Shown here one piece after another: positions 22,452 through 34,214 of a DNA stretch of 64,000 nt; positions within the stretch are counted from its first letter, which is position 1; each line of letters opens with the position of its first letter. Under the pieces are notes generated by a model that made no database searches, was not told the origin of the DNA, and saw only the letters and a program-made list of their open reading frames with translations. The DNA comes from Bos javanicus (Eukaryota > Chordata > Mammalia > Artiodactyla > Bovidae): NCBI RefSeq assembly GCF_032452875.1, contig NC_083869.1, forward strand, positions 79,788,501-79,852,500, read 5' to 3'. Made by a program: the position numbers and the translations under genes.

Positions 22452-22825
22452 TGTATTGTCAGGCCACACCAGATGGCTGTTCTCTTGCTCTCTTATACCC
22501 TCTGCTCGGCCAGCTCCCGCTTCACACCCATGACTACCCAATCTTTTAATTATAGAGCTTAATCAGTAACTGCCTATGTGCTTGTCCACTGCCCCAGCAG
22601 CTGGTTTCCCTGGTAACTGATGACCCACTTGACATCAATTATCCCTGTAAATGGTAGCCTCCTTCTCTCCAGAGTGGCGAAGTCTGTTGTTATGTCCTGC
22701 CTGCTGTCTACGATTCGTGGTGGGGTGTCACATTGGGATCCTTTGCTTCATATATGCAGGATTCCTTGTCCAATAAATATCTCTGTTGCTGTCTCTGGGC
22801 TTTTTTCTTCAGTTGTGAGGCTAGA
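22452..22825 (+). repeat. ERV 5' LTR
   Basis: Begins near TGTATTGTCAGGCC and contains the AATAAA polyadenylation signal at 22772-22777, followed by a U/GU-rich stretch. The end is placed near 22825 and is uncertain. I could not identify a primer-binding site with confidence. Confidence 0.6.
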
Positions 22826-23598
22826 CAACTACAAGGCATGCAGGCCTGTGGGGTACAGTCCAACGACTGGGGAGCCAGCTAGGAGGCTGAGGAGATTCTG
22901 TGAGCAACAAGGAGCTGGGAAATAAGGATGGGAACAAACTTTGGGGGGTAATCCTGAGGTGGCCGTCTACTCACACGTGGGGCCCTGGGGCAGCTGATGA
23001 CCATAAACAATGTCTTTCTCTCACACTATACAGGTGATATCCTGTAAACCCCAGAGCCTATCTCCATTTTAAAAGTAGCAGCCCCCACTCATGGCTCATC
23101 TGACTGCACAGGCTATGGCTGGTGAATACAGACAAAATGCAAGGACCAGGATGATCTATGAAATACTTGGGTGTTATCTGGTCAGGTAATACAAACACCA
23201 CCTGATCTACCACCCCTAGACAATTACAGACACAGGATTCAGGATTATTAACTTAAGGACAGTCTTGTGAATTGGTCATGGCCAGTTACTCAGGTCTGGT
23301 TGGGGCCTGTGGCAATGGTAAAATAATAAAAGAGTACCCATGGGCTTCTGGTCCCAGCTCTAGGGGGCCAGAGCAACAACAGTGTGATGAAACAACAGCC
23401 AGATGCAGTCCACAATGTGTTACAACAGGCAGAAGACATTACAAGTCTTCCTGGAGCCATCAAACAACGCAAAAAACCACTGCTCAGGGTCTGGAACAGC
23501 TGTGTGTAACATATGGGCCTCCCGTGGACATCAGTTATAACCAAGAACCATGAAGTTCAGGACTGGGCCAATAAAGATGGCATACTCTAGCACTTCCA

Positions 23599-23866
23599 CG
23601 GAGAAAGCAATGGCACCCCACTCCAGTACTCTTGCCTGGAAAATCCCATGGACGGACGGGCCTGGTGGGCTGCAGTCCATGGGGTCGCTAGGAGTTGGAC
23701 ATGACTTCACTTTCACTTTCACTTTTCACTTTCGTGCACTGGAGAAGGAAATGGCAACCCACTCCAGTGTTCTTGCCTGGAGAATCCGAGGGACGGGGTA
23801 GCCTGGTGGGCTGCCGTCTATGGGGTCGCACAGAGTCAGACACGACTGAAGCGACTTAGCAGCAGC
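23599..23866 (+). mobile_element. Bov-A2 dimeric SINE inside the ERV, with 10-bp TSD
   Basis: Two Bov-A monomers with spacer 'ttcactttcactttcacttttcactttc' (about 23707-23734). AGCACTTCCA is present at 23589-23598 and 23867-23876. The insertion is therefore younger than the provirus. Confidence 0.95.
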
Positions 23867-24291
23867 AGCACTTCCATCTTCCTTACAACCCAGTTGCTGC
23901 CGGACTGTGAATGGACCACTTAAAGATTAAGACAGGAAACTGCTCTCTCAACACATGGGCCAGGAGACTAGGCTAAGCCCTGTGAACTATAACCAAACAT
24001 TGTAGGAGCAATTGTCCCAGTGCCTGTGCCAAGTTAACCCAGGCAACTGGTCAACACAATTCAAGATCAACTGTTGACCACCAAAGAACCATTGCCAACT
24101 GTCAGGATAAGAAATCACTTTTACCCTTCTCACAGTATCTACCCCAGGTGAACACACTACAAAATGACCCTGGTAAGGTAAGTCCCTGGTGATTTGGGTT
24201 TGCCACCCCATGGAGAATAGAATTAAAAAAGGATTTACAGATTTCACCTGTCTTCTACCTGGCCCCACCTGACTACTCAGGTAATTAATCT

Positions 24292-24540
24292 GTGTCCCCT
24301 ACCCTACTAGAGAAAGGCACCATTGTAAAAAGCCTATCATCTGTTGCTACAGTGCCTGTCCAGTATTTGGCACCAGCTATGGGGACTGAGGGTGGACAGG
24401 TGGTGTGGAACTGCAGGCCAGGACAAAAATCACACACAGGGCTAGTATTATCTCAGAATGCTGTCACTGTTCATATTCTGCTTAATGGTCATGAACTTAC
24501 CTGTACTGTGCCTATTAAACATCTTAAATTTCACCCCTAG
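24292..24540 (+). pseudogene. ERV interior coding remnant, function unassigned
   Basis: An 82-codon open stretch ends in a stop at 24538-24540 and lies about 340 bases before the 3' LTR. Residues such as VVWNCRPGQKSHTGLVLSQN look like real protein rather than random reading, and its place suggests the end of a pol-like gene in an element without env. I do not recognise the domain. The upstream frames are broken. Confidence 0.35.
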
Positions 24541-24883
24541 TCTGGGAGGAAGGAATCTGCATACTTGGTGACAGTGGTGGTCTCACTTCAAAGAAGTCCT
24601 ATTGTTGGGTCTACAGTGAGATGCTATTGTCATTCTCCTCTGAATTTCCTCTGGTCAATGAAAAAGTGAACCAGTGAGTACCTGGTTCCAAAGTCTGTCC
24701 ACCTCTTAGAAAATTACTGTCTTTAGTCAACTGGGTGTCTTACTCCTGATACTCTAACTGCTGGTGTCTGTGTTGCATTTGGGTAATTGGTTGCAGTGCA
24801 TCTCTACATAGCTGACCCTATGGATATCCCAGAAGAGGGGCGGACCAGGACTGCAAGGGTCAGTATGGTATGTAGGGATGCAG

Positions 24884-25012
24884 TGTATGGTCAGGCCATT
24901 CAAGATGGCTGTTCTCTTGCTCTCTGTACATCCCCTGCTCGACAAACCCTGCTTTACTCCCATGACTACCCAATCTCACAATTGTAGGGTTTAATCAGTA
25001 ACTGCCTACATG
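24884..25012 (+). repeat. ERV 3' LTR, truncated
   Basis: Matches the first ~130 bases of the 22452 LTR with scattered mismatches, then stops at an A/T-rich junction near 25012. The purine-rich word AGAAGAGGGGCGG at 24831-24843 could be the remains of a polypurine tract, implying the LTR may start a little further left. Confidence 0.65.
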
Positions 25013-25288
25013 CTTGCCCCCTTTATTATTTTAAAAATGCAAATTAAAAAAATACATATTTCAAGAGAGCCTCAGATACTTGTGAGACCATTAAAAATAA
25101 TTATTAAATGATAAAAGCTAAAAATCATATTATAGCATATTTTAAAAGTCAAATCTCAAGTTATTGTTAGGTGCTGGGATTAGAAGTGCTTTTCATTTTA
25201 TTTTCCTTTTATATCTATATTTTCCTTCTCTATAATTAATTATTACTATTATGATAAAAATTAAAGTTATTTAAATTAAAAATTTTGG
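25013..25288. other. A/T-rich spacer
   Basis: A/T-rich DNA without recognised features, ending in the TSD of the next SINE. Confidence 0.4.
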
Positions 25289-25301
25289 GGGGTATGATAT
25301 G

Positions 25302-25516
25302 AAAAGTGAAAAGTGAAGTCACTCAGTCGTGTCCGACTCTGCGACCCTGTGGACTGTAGCCTGCCAGGCTCCTCTGTCCATGGGATTCTCCAGACAAGAA
25401 TACTGGAGTGGGTTGCCATTTCCTTCTCCAGGGGATCTTCCCAACCCAGGTATCGAACCTGGGTCTCCTGCATTGCAGGCAGACGCTTTATCCTCTGAGC
25501 CACCAGGGAAGCCCCT
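25302..25516 (-). mobile_element. Bov-tA SINE with perfect 13-bp TSD
   Basis: Complete reverse Bov-tA from 'aaaagtgaaaagtgaagtcactcagtcg' to head '...gagccaccagggaagcccc'. GGGGTATGATATG flanks it at 25289-25301 and 25517-25529 without mismatch, so it is relatively young. Confidence 0.97.
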
Positions 25517-25619
25517 GGGGTATGATATGGACATATGTAAACATACAAATATCTAGAAAGGTCAGAATTACCTTCAAAAGAACCTATTTTAGTTTAGTTT
25601 TCTGACATGTGTTGTTAGT

Positions 25620-26515
25620 TTTGTTTTTACTCCGTCAACAGCATATACATACACAAATTTTTTTTGAATGAGATAATTGTTAGTTCACATATAGTTGTAA
25701 GGACAAAAAGATTTGTTGTACAGCTTATCCAGTTTCCCCCAGTGGTAACATTTTGCTAAACTATAGTATAAGATCACAGGCAGGATATAGACATTGACAC
25801 AATTTACTGATCCTATCAAGATTTTCCCAGTCTTACCTGCATGTGCTTATTTGTGTATGTGCCTATAGGTTCAGGCACACTCATGTACCAAGTTCCATAT
25901 GATTTTATCACCTGTGTGATTTTATCTCCATCTTTTCAAGTATTTATTTGCTATCTGTATATCCCCTTTGGTGAAATGTCTATTAATATCTTTTTTTTTT
26001 TTTGCCCCTTTTCTAATTGGATTATTTGCTTTTTTAAATCTTGAGTTTTGAGAATTCTTCACATTATAGATATTAATCCTTTGCCACATAGGTATTTTGC
26101 AAATATTTTCTCCCGGTTTACAACTTTTCTTTTCATCTTCTTCACATGGGCTCTCACAGAGCAAAAGTTTTAAACTTAATGAGGTGCAATTTGTTGATTT
26201 TTTTTTTTGCTTTCATGGATTGTGATTTTGATGCCAAGTTAAAAACTCTACCTAGTCTTAGGTCACAAAGACTGTTTTTTCTCATTCTAAAACTTTTATG
26301 TATTACATTTAAGTCTACGATCCATTTTGAGTTAATTTTTGTATGATGTGTGAGACTTAGATCAAGGCTCATTTCTTCCTTTTTCCTTTCTACTTTTCTC
26401 TCTTTCCCTCTTTCTCTTTTTTCTACGATGCCCAACTGCTCTAGCAGCATTTACTGAAAGGCTATCCTATCTTCATTGAATTGCTTTCTCACATTTATAA
26501 AAAATCAGCTGGGTA
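25620..26515 (-). mobile_element. Old L1 (L1M type) 3' UTR and ORF2 C-terminus
   Basis: Plus-strand text shows the reverse complement of old L1: 25640-25930 3' UTR words ('ttgtacagcttatccagtt', 'ggtaacattttgct'), then 25935-26510 the ORF2 end ('ccctttggtgaaatgtct', 'ttgcaaatattttctccc', 'gatccattttgagttaattttt'). Only short ORF pieces survive (26154-26450). Confidence 0.8.
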
Positions 26516-27983
26516 TATCTATGTGGATTTATTTCTGGGTGTCAACAGCATTTTGACACAGCATCCGCTTCACATGGAGAGATAGAATGAGGCGTTTACT
26601 GCTTCACTGTGCATGAAATAAGAGGCTTTCTGTGAGGTTATTAGCGTAAGAGAGCCAAATGCAAAATCGGTGGGAAAGCACAGAACCTGGCCTACAAAGG
26701 AAATAATCTGCCTGGCAATGGCTGAAACATCAAGCCTGAGCTTTCAAAAAAAAAAAAAAATCGCTCTTGCTTAAGGCATACACCAGCAGGCTATGGTCAG
26801 TTCTCTGTTTCCCAATTGTCTTCTACTTTTATCACTTAAAAGCGATGGGGCTCTTTGATTCCCCACTAATTTCTGTTACAGCTAATCAAAGACTAATTTT
26901 TAGGATATCTCTTTGAGTGCTCACTGTTTCCCCGATGTTTTAATTATCACCTTCAAAATATCAATTCATCCCCTTCATCCCCTGTTGTCCATGTATGGTC
27001 ACGTATCCAGACATGTGGTTGAATGGGGATACTCTTTAGGGTGTTTTCATGCTAAGAGGTCACCATGAACCTAGGGGACTCCATGAATCTTTGAGAAACC
27101 TAGCCTTGACCCACTGTACCTCACACAGGTGCCTCACAGTATTTTCTGTAAATCAGTTTGGTTAAAATTATTTTGTCCTGAATTATTCATGTTTTTTGAT
27201 CACTTGGAGAAGTCTTTGAAGGACAAAATGACTGTAACCTGGAATTCTCCCCATAGTTACTTTCATCTTCATTCCCTCCACCTTTCTCTGAGATTTAACT
27301 CCTTTTAATCAGAATAATCTATAATATGGGTACACACAAGAAACACTTTACCGTTTCTTAATATTAAGGGAACAAACCATCTCCTTCTCTGTAAGACATT
27401 TATACTATCCTGGCCTTTTTTATTTCCTCCTGGGAGCCAACTTCACCCCCGCTTATGTTTCTCATAACACACATGGGAAGAGACTCATTCTATCTCACTC
27501 TCCCTTGGTATTCTTCTTCTTCATTATATTTTAATCATATTTCTTCCTATTTTCCTTTCAGTAGGTGTAATGAAATATAATTTTGCAGGTTGAAATATTT
27601 ATGAGGATTAAGTATGTGTTTCCATCAGGGAGTCTTAACATTTTAACTTTTTAAACTACATGAAAATAGTTTCAACATGAAATTCAAATCAAAGCTTTGT
27701 ATAGAAAAAGGAAAGACTTCGGGTCTATCCCGACTGGAGGCTATTGGCATGAAAAAGCTGTAAGCAGCTAACCAGAACTGGGGAATTGCTGTGCAACTGG
27801 TTAGGGATGCATATTTGACTTTCTCTGGTTGAGCCTAAGTTGAAAGAGGGGTCAAAATTATTAAAGCTGTCAGTTATTAATCAAGTCCTGACTATTTGGG
27901 GCCAGTTATTACAGGGGTATTGTTTGGTTTCACAGACTAATGGCTACAGACAGTAGTCCATCTTCCTGGACTGCATAGTAGGT
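26516..27983. other. No recognised feature
   Basis: About 1.5 kb of unique-looking DNA with a 15-base A run near 26747. No gene or repeat identified. Confidence 0.4.
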
Positions 27984-28162
27984 TGGCTTTCCCAGTGGCT
28001 CAGCCTGCAATGCAGGAGATGCAGGAGACACAGGAGGATTCCCCTGGAGGAGGGACTGACAACCCACTCCAGTATTCTTTCTGGGAAAATCCTATGGACA
28101 GAGGAGTCTAGCGGGCTACAGTGCATGGGGTTGCAAAAGTCAGATGTGACTGAAGCAACTGA
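27984..28162 (+). mobile_element. Bov-tA SINE
   Basis: Head 'ggctttcccagtggctcag', internal loss in the tRNA-like part with a duplicated 'gcaggaga' motif, body 'gacaacccactccagtattctttctggg', and 3' end 'ggggttgcaaaagtcagatgtgactgaag'. Confidence 0.85.
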
Positions 28163-28196
28163 ACACACACACACACACATATATATAGAATATATA
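28163..28196. repeat. (AC)n(AT)n microsatellite
   Basis: SINE tail expanded to AC repeats followed by ATAT repeats. Confidence 0.9.
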
Positions 28197-28199
28197 GAA

Positions 28200-28316
28200 A
28201 TCTCTTCTGTGGCTCAGATGGTAAAGAATCTGCCTGCAATGCAGGAGACCTGAATGCCTGCAATGCAGGAGTTCAATCCCTGAATTGGGAAGATCCCCTG
28301 GAGAAGGGAACTCTGG
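28200..28316 (+). mobile_element. Bov-tA SINE, 3' truncated
   Basis: 'tctgtggctcagatggtaaagaatctgcctgcaatgcagg' through 'gaagatcccctggagaaggga'; the piece 'cctgcaatgcagga' is duplicated internally at about 28231 and 28257. Confidence 0.85.
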
Positions 28317-29125
28317 CCATTGTTTGTTTGTGTAAGCAACTTATCCATAAACAGATAACAGAATTAAGATTCAGACTCACGCTGCAACAAGAATATGAGT
28401 TTCTATCACTTCAGTGTATTGTCTCTGGAAGGATTCCCAGAGAAAGATTGGCAGAGATAACCAAGTTGGCGAATAAGGTTGTGTTTCAGCTGATAACTGC
28501 TACTGGACATTGTTAGTCACTTATCCATCCAACTCCCATCTTCCTTCCTAGCTAAAATCTGATTTTATTCAGGTAGTAAGTCCCTTTGCCATGAAGCAGG
28601 GTTGAAGTTGATGCCTTCTCTAATTTCTGGAACTCTAATTTTTTTCAGCCAATCAGCATTTGGCATTGCCCTGGTCACCTTTCCCCCTTGCTTCCCCAGC
28701 GTAAGCATAAACATGTGACCTAACTTGGCCCAGAAAGAGTGCAACATGGAGGGAAGATTCTCTTTCTTGCTAGATGACAACAAAGGAGCTCAAACATACC
28801 CTTTGCTACCGGTTGCTGTTACTGACCATAAGGGCAAAGAATCTTAGGTGAAGTTAGTGCTGTGAGTAACAGGATCAAAAGGCAAAGATAACTTGGCTTC
28901 TCCACGTGACATCAGTGAATCACTGATGACCAATTGTGCAGCTACCCTTCCTACTGACTTCTATTACATGAAATAATTTCTTCATTGCTTAAACCAGTTT
29001 GAGTTGAGTTTTCTGATACACACAGCCAAAGCAGCCAGCAAGCAGATGGAAAGACTCACGATGAGTCTTTGCCTTCATACTCTATCCCAAGTCCAGTGCT
29101 AAGCTTTTGAACATTCAATAAGGCA
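28317..29125. other. Mostly unassigned, old-repeat-like middle
   Basis: 28580-29010 has phrases typical of an old dispersed mammalian repeat ('cagccaatcagcatttgg', 'cttaaaccagtttgagttg') that I cannot name. No coding block seen. Confidence 0.3.
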
Positions 29126-29129
29126 AAAT

Positions 29130-29372
29130 GGCTAAAAGCCATTGCCCTGGACCCAGAATGTCTACGTTCAAGGCCATCTCCACTTTGGAATTGCTGACCC
29201 TGAGAAAGCTACTTAATTTCTCTATGCTTCACTCTTTTATTTAAATTAGAGATAATGAAGATACCTAACTCATAGGATTATGATGATTTTAAGAGCTAAA
29301 ATGTGTCAAGTGCTCAGAATACTGCCTGGAACACTATAAGAGCTATCAAAGTATTCATTGTTGGTATTAATA
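29130..29372 (+). mobile_element. MIR SINE
   Basis: Forward MIR order: 'attgccctggacccagaatg', 'gctgaccctgagaaagctacttaatttctctatgcttca', 'ctaactcataggattatgatgatt', 'gtgctcagaatactgcctgg'. Confidence 0.75.
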
Positions 29373-29882
29373 TTTTAAAACTTAGCAAATATTCCCTAAC
29401 CTTTCTTCCAGAAAGAAAAAAAAAAAAAACTTTTTACCATTTAAAACTTTAAATCATTTCCATTACTGAAGCAGATGAATCCAGTTCGGCTTTTTCACCT
29501 CTGCTTCAAACGTATAGCCAGGCTCCAGCCTCCCAGAAGCAATCAGATGAAATGGGGCCACTCTTTGCCTCCTTTCTTTACATGCCTCCTGTCCTAACAA
29601 TTGATGTTTCAGTGCATTCAACGGACTCAACTTTGCTTTCACTCTAACTCTTCTAATGTTTTCTAACGTCTTAATAACTGTCATGTCAACATCTTTCTTT
29701 TTAAAATGGTTGAAAACCCACCACTTTTAGACAATGTGTTTTGAGGGAGTGACATGTAGTCCATTCCTGATTACATCAGTGTTCTGTCTCTCTTTTCCAT
29801 GGAGAATGTTCAACCAGGAAAAGAAACACTACCCAAGTGCTTACTCTGTCCAGGTACTGTGCTAATTGTTTTCACTATTTTT
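29373..29882. other. No recognised feature
   Basis: Includes an A run at 29417-29430. Nothing else recognised. Confidence 0.35.
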
Positions 29883-30152
29883 TAAAAAAATTTTATTGGA
29901 GTAGATTTACAATATTATGTTAGCTTCTGCTGCACAGCAAATTAAGTTATTTGCACATATACATATAGCCACTCCTTTCTAGATTCCTTTCCCAAATAGA
30001 TCAATACAGAGTATTGAGTAGAGTTACCTGTGCTGCATAGCAGGTCTTTATTAGTTATCTCTTTTATATATAGAAGTGTGTATATACCAATCTTCTAATT
30101 TATTCCTGTTCCTCCTTTTCCTCCAGGTAACCAAAAGTTTGTTTTTACATCT
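29883..30152 (-). mobile_element. L1 3' UTR fragment (artiodactyl or older L1)
   Basis: 'ttttattggagtagatttacaatattatgtt', 'ctgctgcacagcaa', 'tacagagtattgagtagagtt', 'gtaaccaaaagtttgttttt' form the reverse complement of an L1 3' UTR. Related pieces lie at 46115 and 54247. Confidence 0.7.
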
Positions 30153-31278
30153 GGTTTCACTATTTATTGAGTAATGTTTTTCTATTAATGACATACACAC
30201 AAATTGGGTAATTTTTTAGGAGAGTTTTGTATCAGTCAGAATAACCTGGGTCTATATGAACAACAAATAGTCCCCACTTTTTGTTGGTTTAAAATAACAA
30301 AGGTTTGTCTTTCAATCTACATGCTCTTCTTAAGCATGTGGAGTGGGGGAACAGTATATCAAGAGTTGGCATACTATTCTTAGAGGCCTCTTTAGTAAAC
30401 ATGGTTTGCATATTGTAACAGTCTCTGTTGCAACAATCCAATTCCACTATTGTAGCTTGAAAACACATAGATAAATGGATATGGCTTTATTCCAATAAAA
30501 CTTTATTCATAAAAGTAGGCAGCCAACCCAGGGGCTGTGGATTGTTGATGCCTGTGCCATATCATCCTCACTCTGGCACCGAGGCTGGTGGAGGCTCCCT
30601 CATCTGGAATGCACTCATCATGGCGGCAGGGAGGAAAAAGATCATGAAGAATCATGCCACCAGGTCTTAAATACTTCACCTGGAAGTGACCCATATCACT
30701 TGCACTCATGTTTTATTGACCATAGACAATCATACAGCCATATCTGAGTTCAATATATGGAGGTAAGGAAGCCCATCAGTGGGCCTAGAAGAGCAGAACC
30801 AGAAATACAACCAGGAACACAAGTTCCAGTCTATCTACCATACGCTGCCTCATTCTGTTGTTCATCTCTTTTTGTGGCTGTATTTTTGCTGAGCTTTAGG
30901 TTCCTAGATAAGGAAATGAGTTATAAAGCTGTGGTTTGCTGTGTTCTTACAGGTGTATTACTCAGTTTCTGGACAAACCAAGCCTCTTTTTTCCTGCTTT
31001 TCTCATCCAACCCTTAGGCTTGTTATTACTCAGCAAGCAGAGCACTAAAGAGCCAGAAGGAAAGTGAAGTGTGAAATGCAAATTCATCCACCTCAAATGT
31101 GGCTCCTGGCCTTGTACCATCCACCTAGGAAAGTCCCTGCAGAGGGCCCATTGTCAGGCTTGGGGGTTGCAGAAATTTGCATATCATCAATTATTATCTA
31201 AATTATACAGTATTCAAAGTAACCATTTTTTGTGACAACTTCTGGCCTATGTTGAACAGCTATGTATTAATGTGTTAG
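30153..31278. other. No gene seen; possible old repeat at 30230-30310
   Basis: The stretch around 30230-30310 ('agtcagaataacctggg', 'aaataacaaaggtttg') resembles old dispersed repeats. The rest is unique-looking. No coding evidence. Confidence 0.3.
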
Positions 31279-31283
31279 AAGTA

Positions 31284-31313
<30 letters not shown>
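31279..31313. repeat. (GT)n microsatellite
   Basis: About 14 uninterrupted GT units; likely length-polymorphic. Confidence 0.95.
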
Positions 31314-31314
<1 letters not shown>

Positions 31315-31619
31315 CGGGATGAATATTAAAAAAAAAAATTAGGTCAACTTCTTGTTACCATCCTCTTTTCCTGTTTTCTCTTTATATTTTCTCTTTCTTT
31401 CTTCTTCTTGAACCCTAATGTTTTCAGAGAGTCAAAGATAGGTTGGAGGAGTGGGAATTAAAGTTCTTTTTTTGTTTAAAATAGGTCCCTGGCCTATGTG
31501 CCTAATCATATTTTCCCCCAAATTTCTTTTTCTCCTTCATGCATCCATTCATATATCCATCCGACATCTAAATGAGGACCTATTATTTGCCAGGCTCTTT
31601 GTAGGCAGATAACAGGAAT

Positions 31620-31878
31620 ATAGCTTTCCAGGTGGCTCAGGGATATAGCTTTCCAGGTGGCTCAGTGGTAAAGAATCTGCCTGCCAATGCAGGAGATGCA
31701 GGTGACATGGGTTCAATCTCTGGGTCAGGATAATCCCTTGTAGCGGGAAATGGCAATCCACGCCAGTATTCTTGCCTGGAAAATCCTGTGGACAGAGGAG
31801 CCTGGCAGCTTACAGTCCATAGGGTCACAAAGAGTTGGACATGACTGAGCAACTGAGCTCACACACACACACACAATG
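31620..31878 (+). mobile_element. Bov-tA SINE with duplicated head
   Basis: A full Bov-tA runs from about 31643 to the (AC)n tail at 31862-31875. The head phrase 'atagctttccaggtggctcag' occurs twice, at 31620 and 31645, giving a 25-base tandem copy at the 5' end. The remaining parts are standard. Confidence 0.9.
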
Positions 31879-32951
31879 AGGATAAAACTGTGAATTCAAG
31901 CAACACGGTCCTTGCCTTCATGGAGCTGAAAACGTTCATGGAAAAAAAATTTGTAATGGGTAGTAAGAGACCTGAAGAATACTGGAGGTTGGAGACTGTA
32001 AGGGAGCATATGGTACAGGCCTCTAACTCCTGGAAGGTAAAGCATTGGAGGGGAAGTTTCTGTTCCTGTAAGTGAATGAAGGCACTATTAAGGGATTTTA
32101 TTCAAATGCTTTTGTTCTTTAACCTTTTGCTTCCTCTGTTTATGCTACTGTTATCTTTAGCTCTGTTTGAAGAATGGCAAATAGCCAGCAAGTTCTCGGT
32201 AGATTTCCCATTTGTAATATGTTTCTCATTTATCAGATTTTGGCTTAAAAATCAAATTGCTGTTAGGCCTACTTCTGATCTTTGCCAGAAAAAGCTGGCT
32301 CTTCTTCCACTCATCTGTGTAAAGCATTGCTCAGGTGAGAATTTTCACATGATTTGAATAGAAGAACTAAAACTTTCTAGGAAATAAAGGGAGCAGGAAG
32401 GGTATAATTTATTTCGTTTTTACTTCCAAGGATGAAGATACTATTTTGTGGTTTTCTTTTGTTTTACTTCTTATTTTGTGGCAAAAATGTATATGTAGTT
32501 GGAATGTTGACCAAATAAAATGAATGCAATACCTATATGTAGTGATATTTTGAGAAAATAATCCTCACATAAAATCAGCACAATGGTAAAAATAACAGAA
32601 CTATATCCAGTGTCAACTCATTTATTTTGCAACCTGGAAAAATCTAATGTTCCATATCACAGAATTTCCAGAAAACTTGTTCTTTTTGCTTGCTCTTTTG
32701 TAAGCAATTTTTTAAAATGCTAAGGAATTTTGAATTAAAATATTTCTATGATATTTCCTATCTCTTAAACCAAACATAATTTATTCTTGATGGCTCCAAG
32801 AATAATTACACATGAATTCAGATGATTCTAATTTTCTGTAGCATACTGACACCCTTGGAGCCAACCTAAGAGGTTTAGGACAATTTATCTCAATAGGTGT
32901 GACAAGAAAGCTACACTTTAAAAGTATTTACAGGAAAACCTACTACAGGTT
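31879..32951. other. No recognised feature
   Basis: Unique-looking, A/T-rich after 32400. The 93-codon ORF at 32076 has no recognisable family features and no splice support. Confidence 0.35.
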
Positions 32952-33168
32952 GGGCTTCCCAGGTGGCACTAGTGGTAAAGAACCCGTGTGCCAATGCAAG
33001 AGACCTGAGAGACGTAGGTTTCAACCCTGGGCCCAGAAGATCCCCTGGAGAAGGGAGGGGCTACCCACTCCTGTGTTCTTGCCTGGAGAATCCCATGGAC
33101 AAAGGAGTCTGGTGGCTACAGTCCACAGGATCCCAAAGAGTTGAACACAACTGAAGCGATTTAGCAGG
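32952..33168 (+). mobile_element. Bov-tA SINE
   Basis: Head 'gggcttcccaggtggcactagtggtaaagaac', 'gatcccctggagaagggag', 'ctggagaatcccatggac', and 3' end 'gatcccaaagagttgaacacaactgaag'. The head contains a CTCF-like core AGGTGGCACTAG. Confidence 0.92.
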
Positions 33169-34054
33169 GATGCATTACCACAGGTTTGGCAGTTTGTGTT
33201 TTCTGGTTTGTGTGTGTGTGTCTTAATTGTTATGTGTGTCAGATCTCTCTTCTCCCAGGTATCATGTTTCTAGTAACCACAAAACTAACAATTCATTACC
33301 TTCAATTTATGTTGAGCATACTTATTAGAATAAACTTGGATGCATATAACATTGAGAACAAAAGTAACAGCAGCTAAAATAAGATAGTAGCTTATTTCTG
33401 TCTCATGGGTAAGAAACCAGAGATAGGCAGTTCAAGATGAGTACAGCATGTCTTGAATTTTTTAGGGGTGCAGTCTCCTTCTAGCTTTCCCCCGCTACAT
33501 CTATAGGCCATAGTCCTTATACTCACAGTCCAAGAAGATTCCTAGAACCATCATAGCAGAGCAGCCAGCAGACTGAAAGGCAGGAAGACAGAAGGGCTAG
33601 GTCCCACTTTTGTGGGATACTTCCTGGGTGGGTGACAAAACACCATTTCTGCTTGTCTTTCATTGGTCAAAAGTTTATCACACTTATGGTTGTAAATGTA
33701 GTTTTTATCTAGCTTACCTGAACAAACTTGAGTTTCTGATACTAAGTAGAAATGGAAGAAGGGATGCTGGGGTCAATCAGCAGCAGCCTCTGCCGTATTT
33801 CAATACCAAACATACAAGCCTCTTAGAAAATCGTGTAGAGATTTTGAATAACATGGGTTTCTCCTAGGAAGTAAAGTGAATGACATTTAATGCATGGACT
33901 TACATATCTTAATCACTACAAGACCTTTGAAAATTTTTCCATATTCTCAACTGGCTTCTGAATAACTAAATTCATTACATGAATGGCATTTGAACAATGA
34001 AAGTGCTATTGTGGCTGAAGTGAATATTTGTATATAAAATCCTTTTCTAGAATT
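33169..34054. other. Unassigned DNA holding one copy of a 53-bp direct repeat
   Basis: Contains a short GT run at 33211 and the first 53-base repeat (33317-33369). Sequence just after it (33370-33440) looks like an old repeat. No gene recognised. Confidence 0.35.
33317..33369 (+). repeat. 53-bp direct repeat, copy 1
   Basis: Begins CATACTTATTAGAATAAAC and ends GAGAACAAAAGTAACA; identical to 34215-34267 with unrelated flanks. Confidence 0.95.
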
Positions 34055-34200
34055 CAAGAATGGGAGAGGGGTTCAGGATGTGGGGGACACGTGTATACCT
34101 ATGACTGATTCATGTTGATGTATGGCAAAAACCATCACAATATTATAAAACAATTATCCTCCAATTAAACAAATAAATTTTAAAAAATAGAATAAAAAAA
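34055..34200 (+). mobile_element. L1_BT 3' end
   Basis: 'gggagaggggttcaggatg', 'acacgtgtatacctatgactgattcatg', 'gtatggcaaaaaccat', 'attatcctccaattaaac' and an A-rich tail. Extreme 5' truncation (about 150 bases). Confidence 0.9.
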
Positions 34201-34214
34201 ATTCTAATTTGCCA

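Larger units (their letters stand above)
22452..25012 (+). mobile_element. Decayed endogenous retrovirus with two related LTRs
   Basis: Sequence at 22452-22600 ('gtcaggcca', 'agatggctgttctcttgctctc', 'catgactacccaatct', 'taatcagtaactgcct') recurs at 24884-25012, giving a 5' LTR and a truncated 3' LTR about 2.4 kb apart in the same direction. The interior is short and full of stops; no intact gag, pol or env frame exists. A Bov-A2 sits in it at 23599-23866. Class assignment is not possible by eye. Confidence 0.7.
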
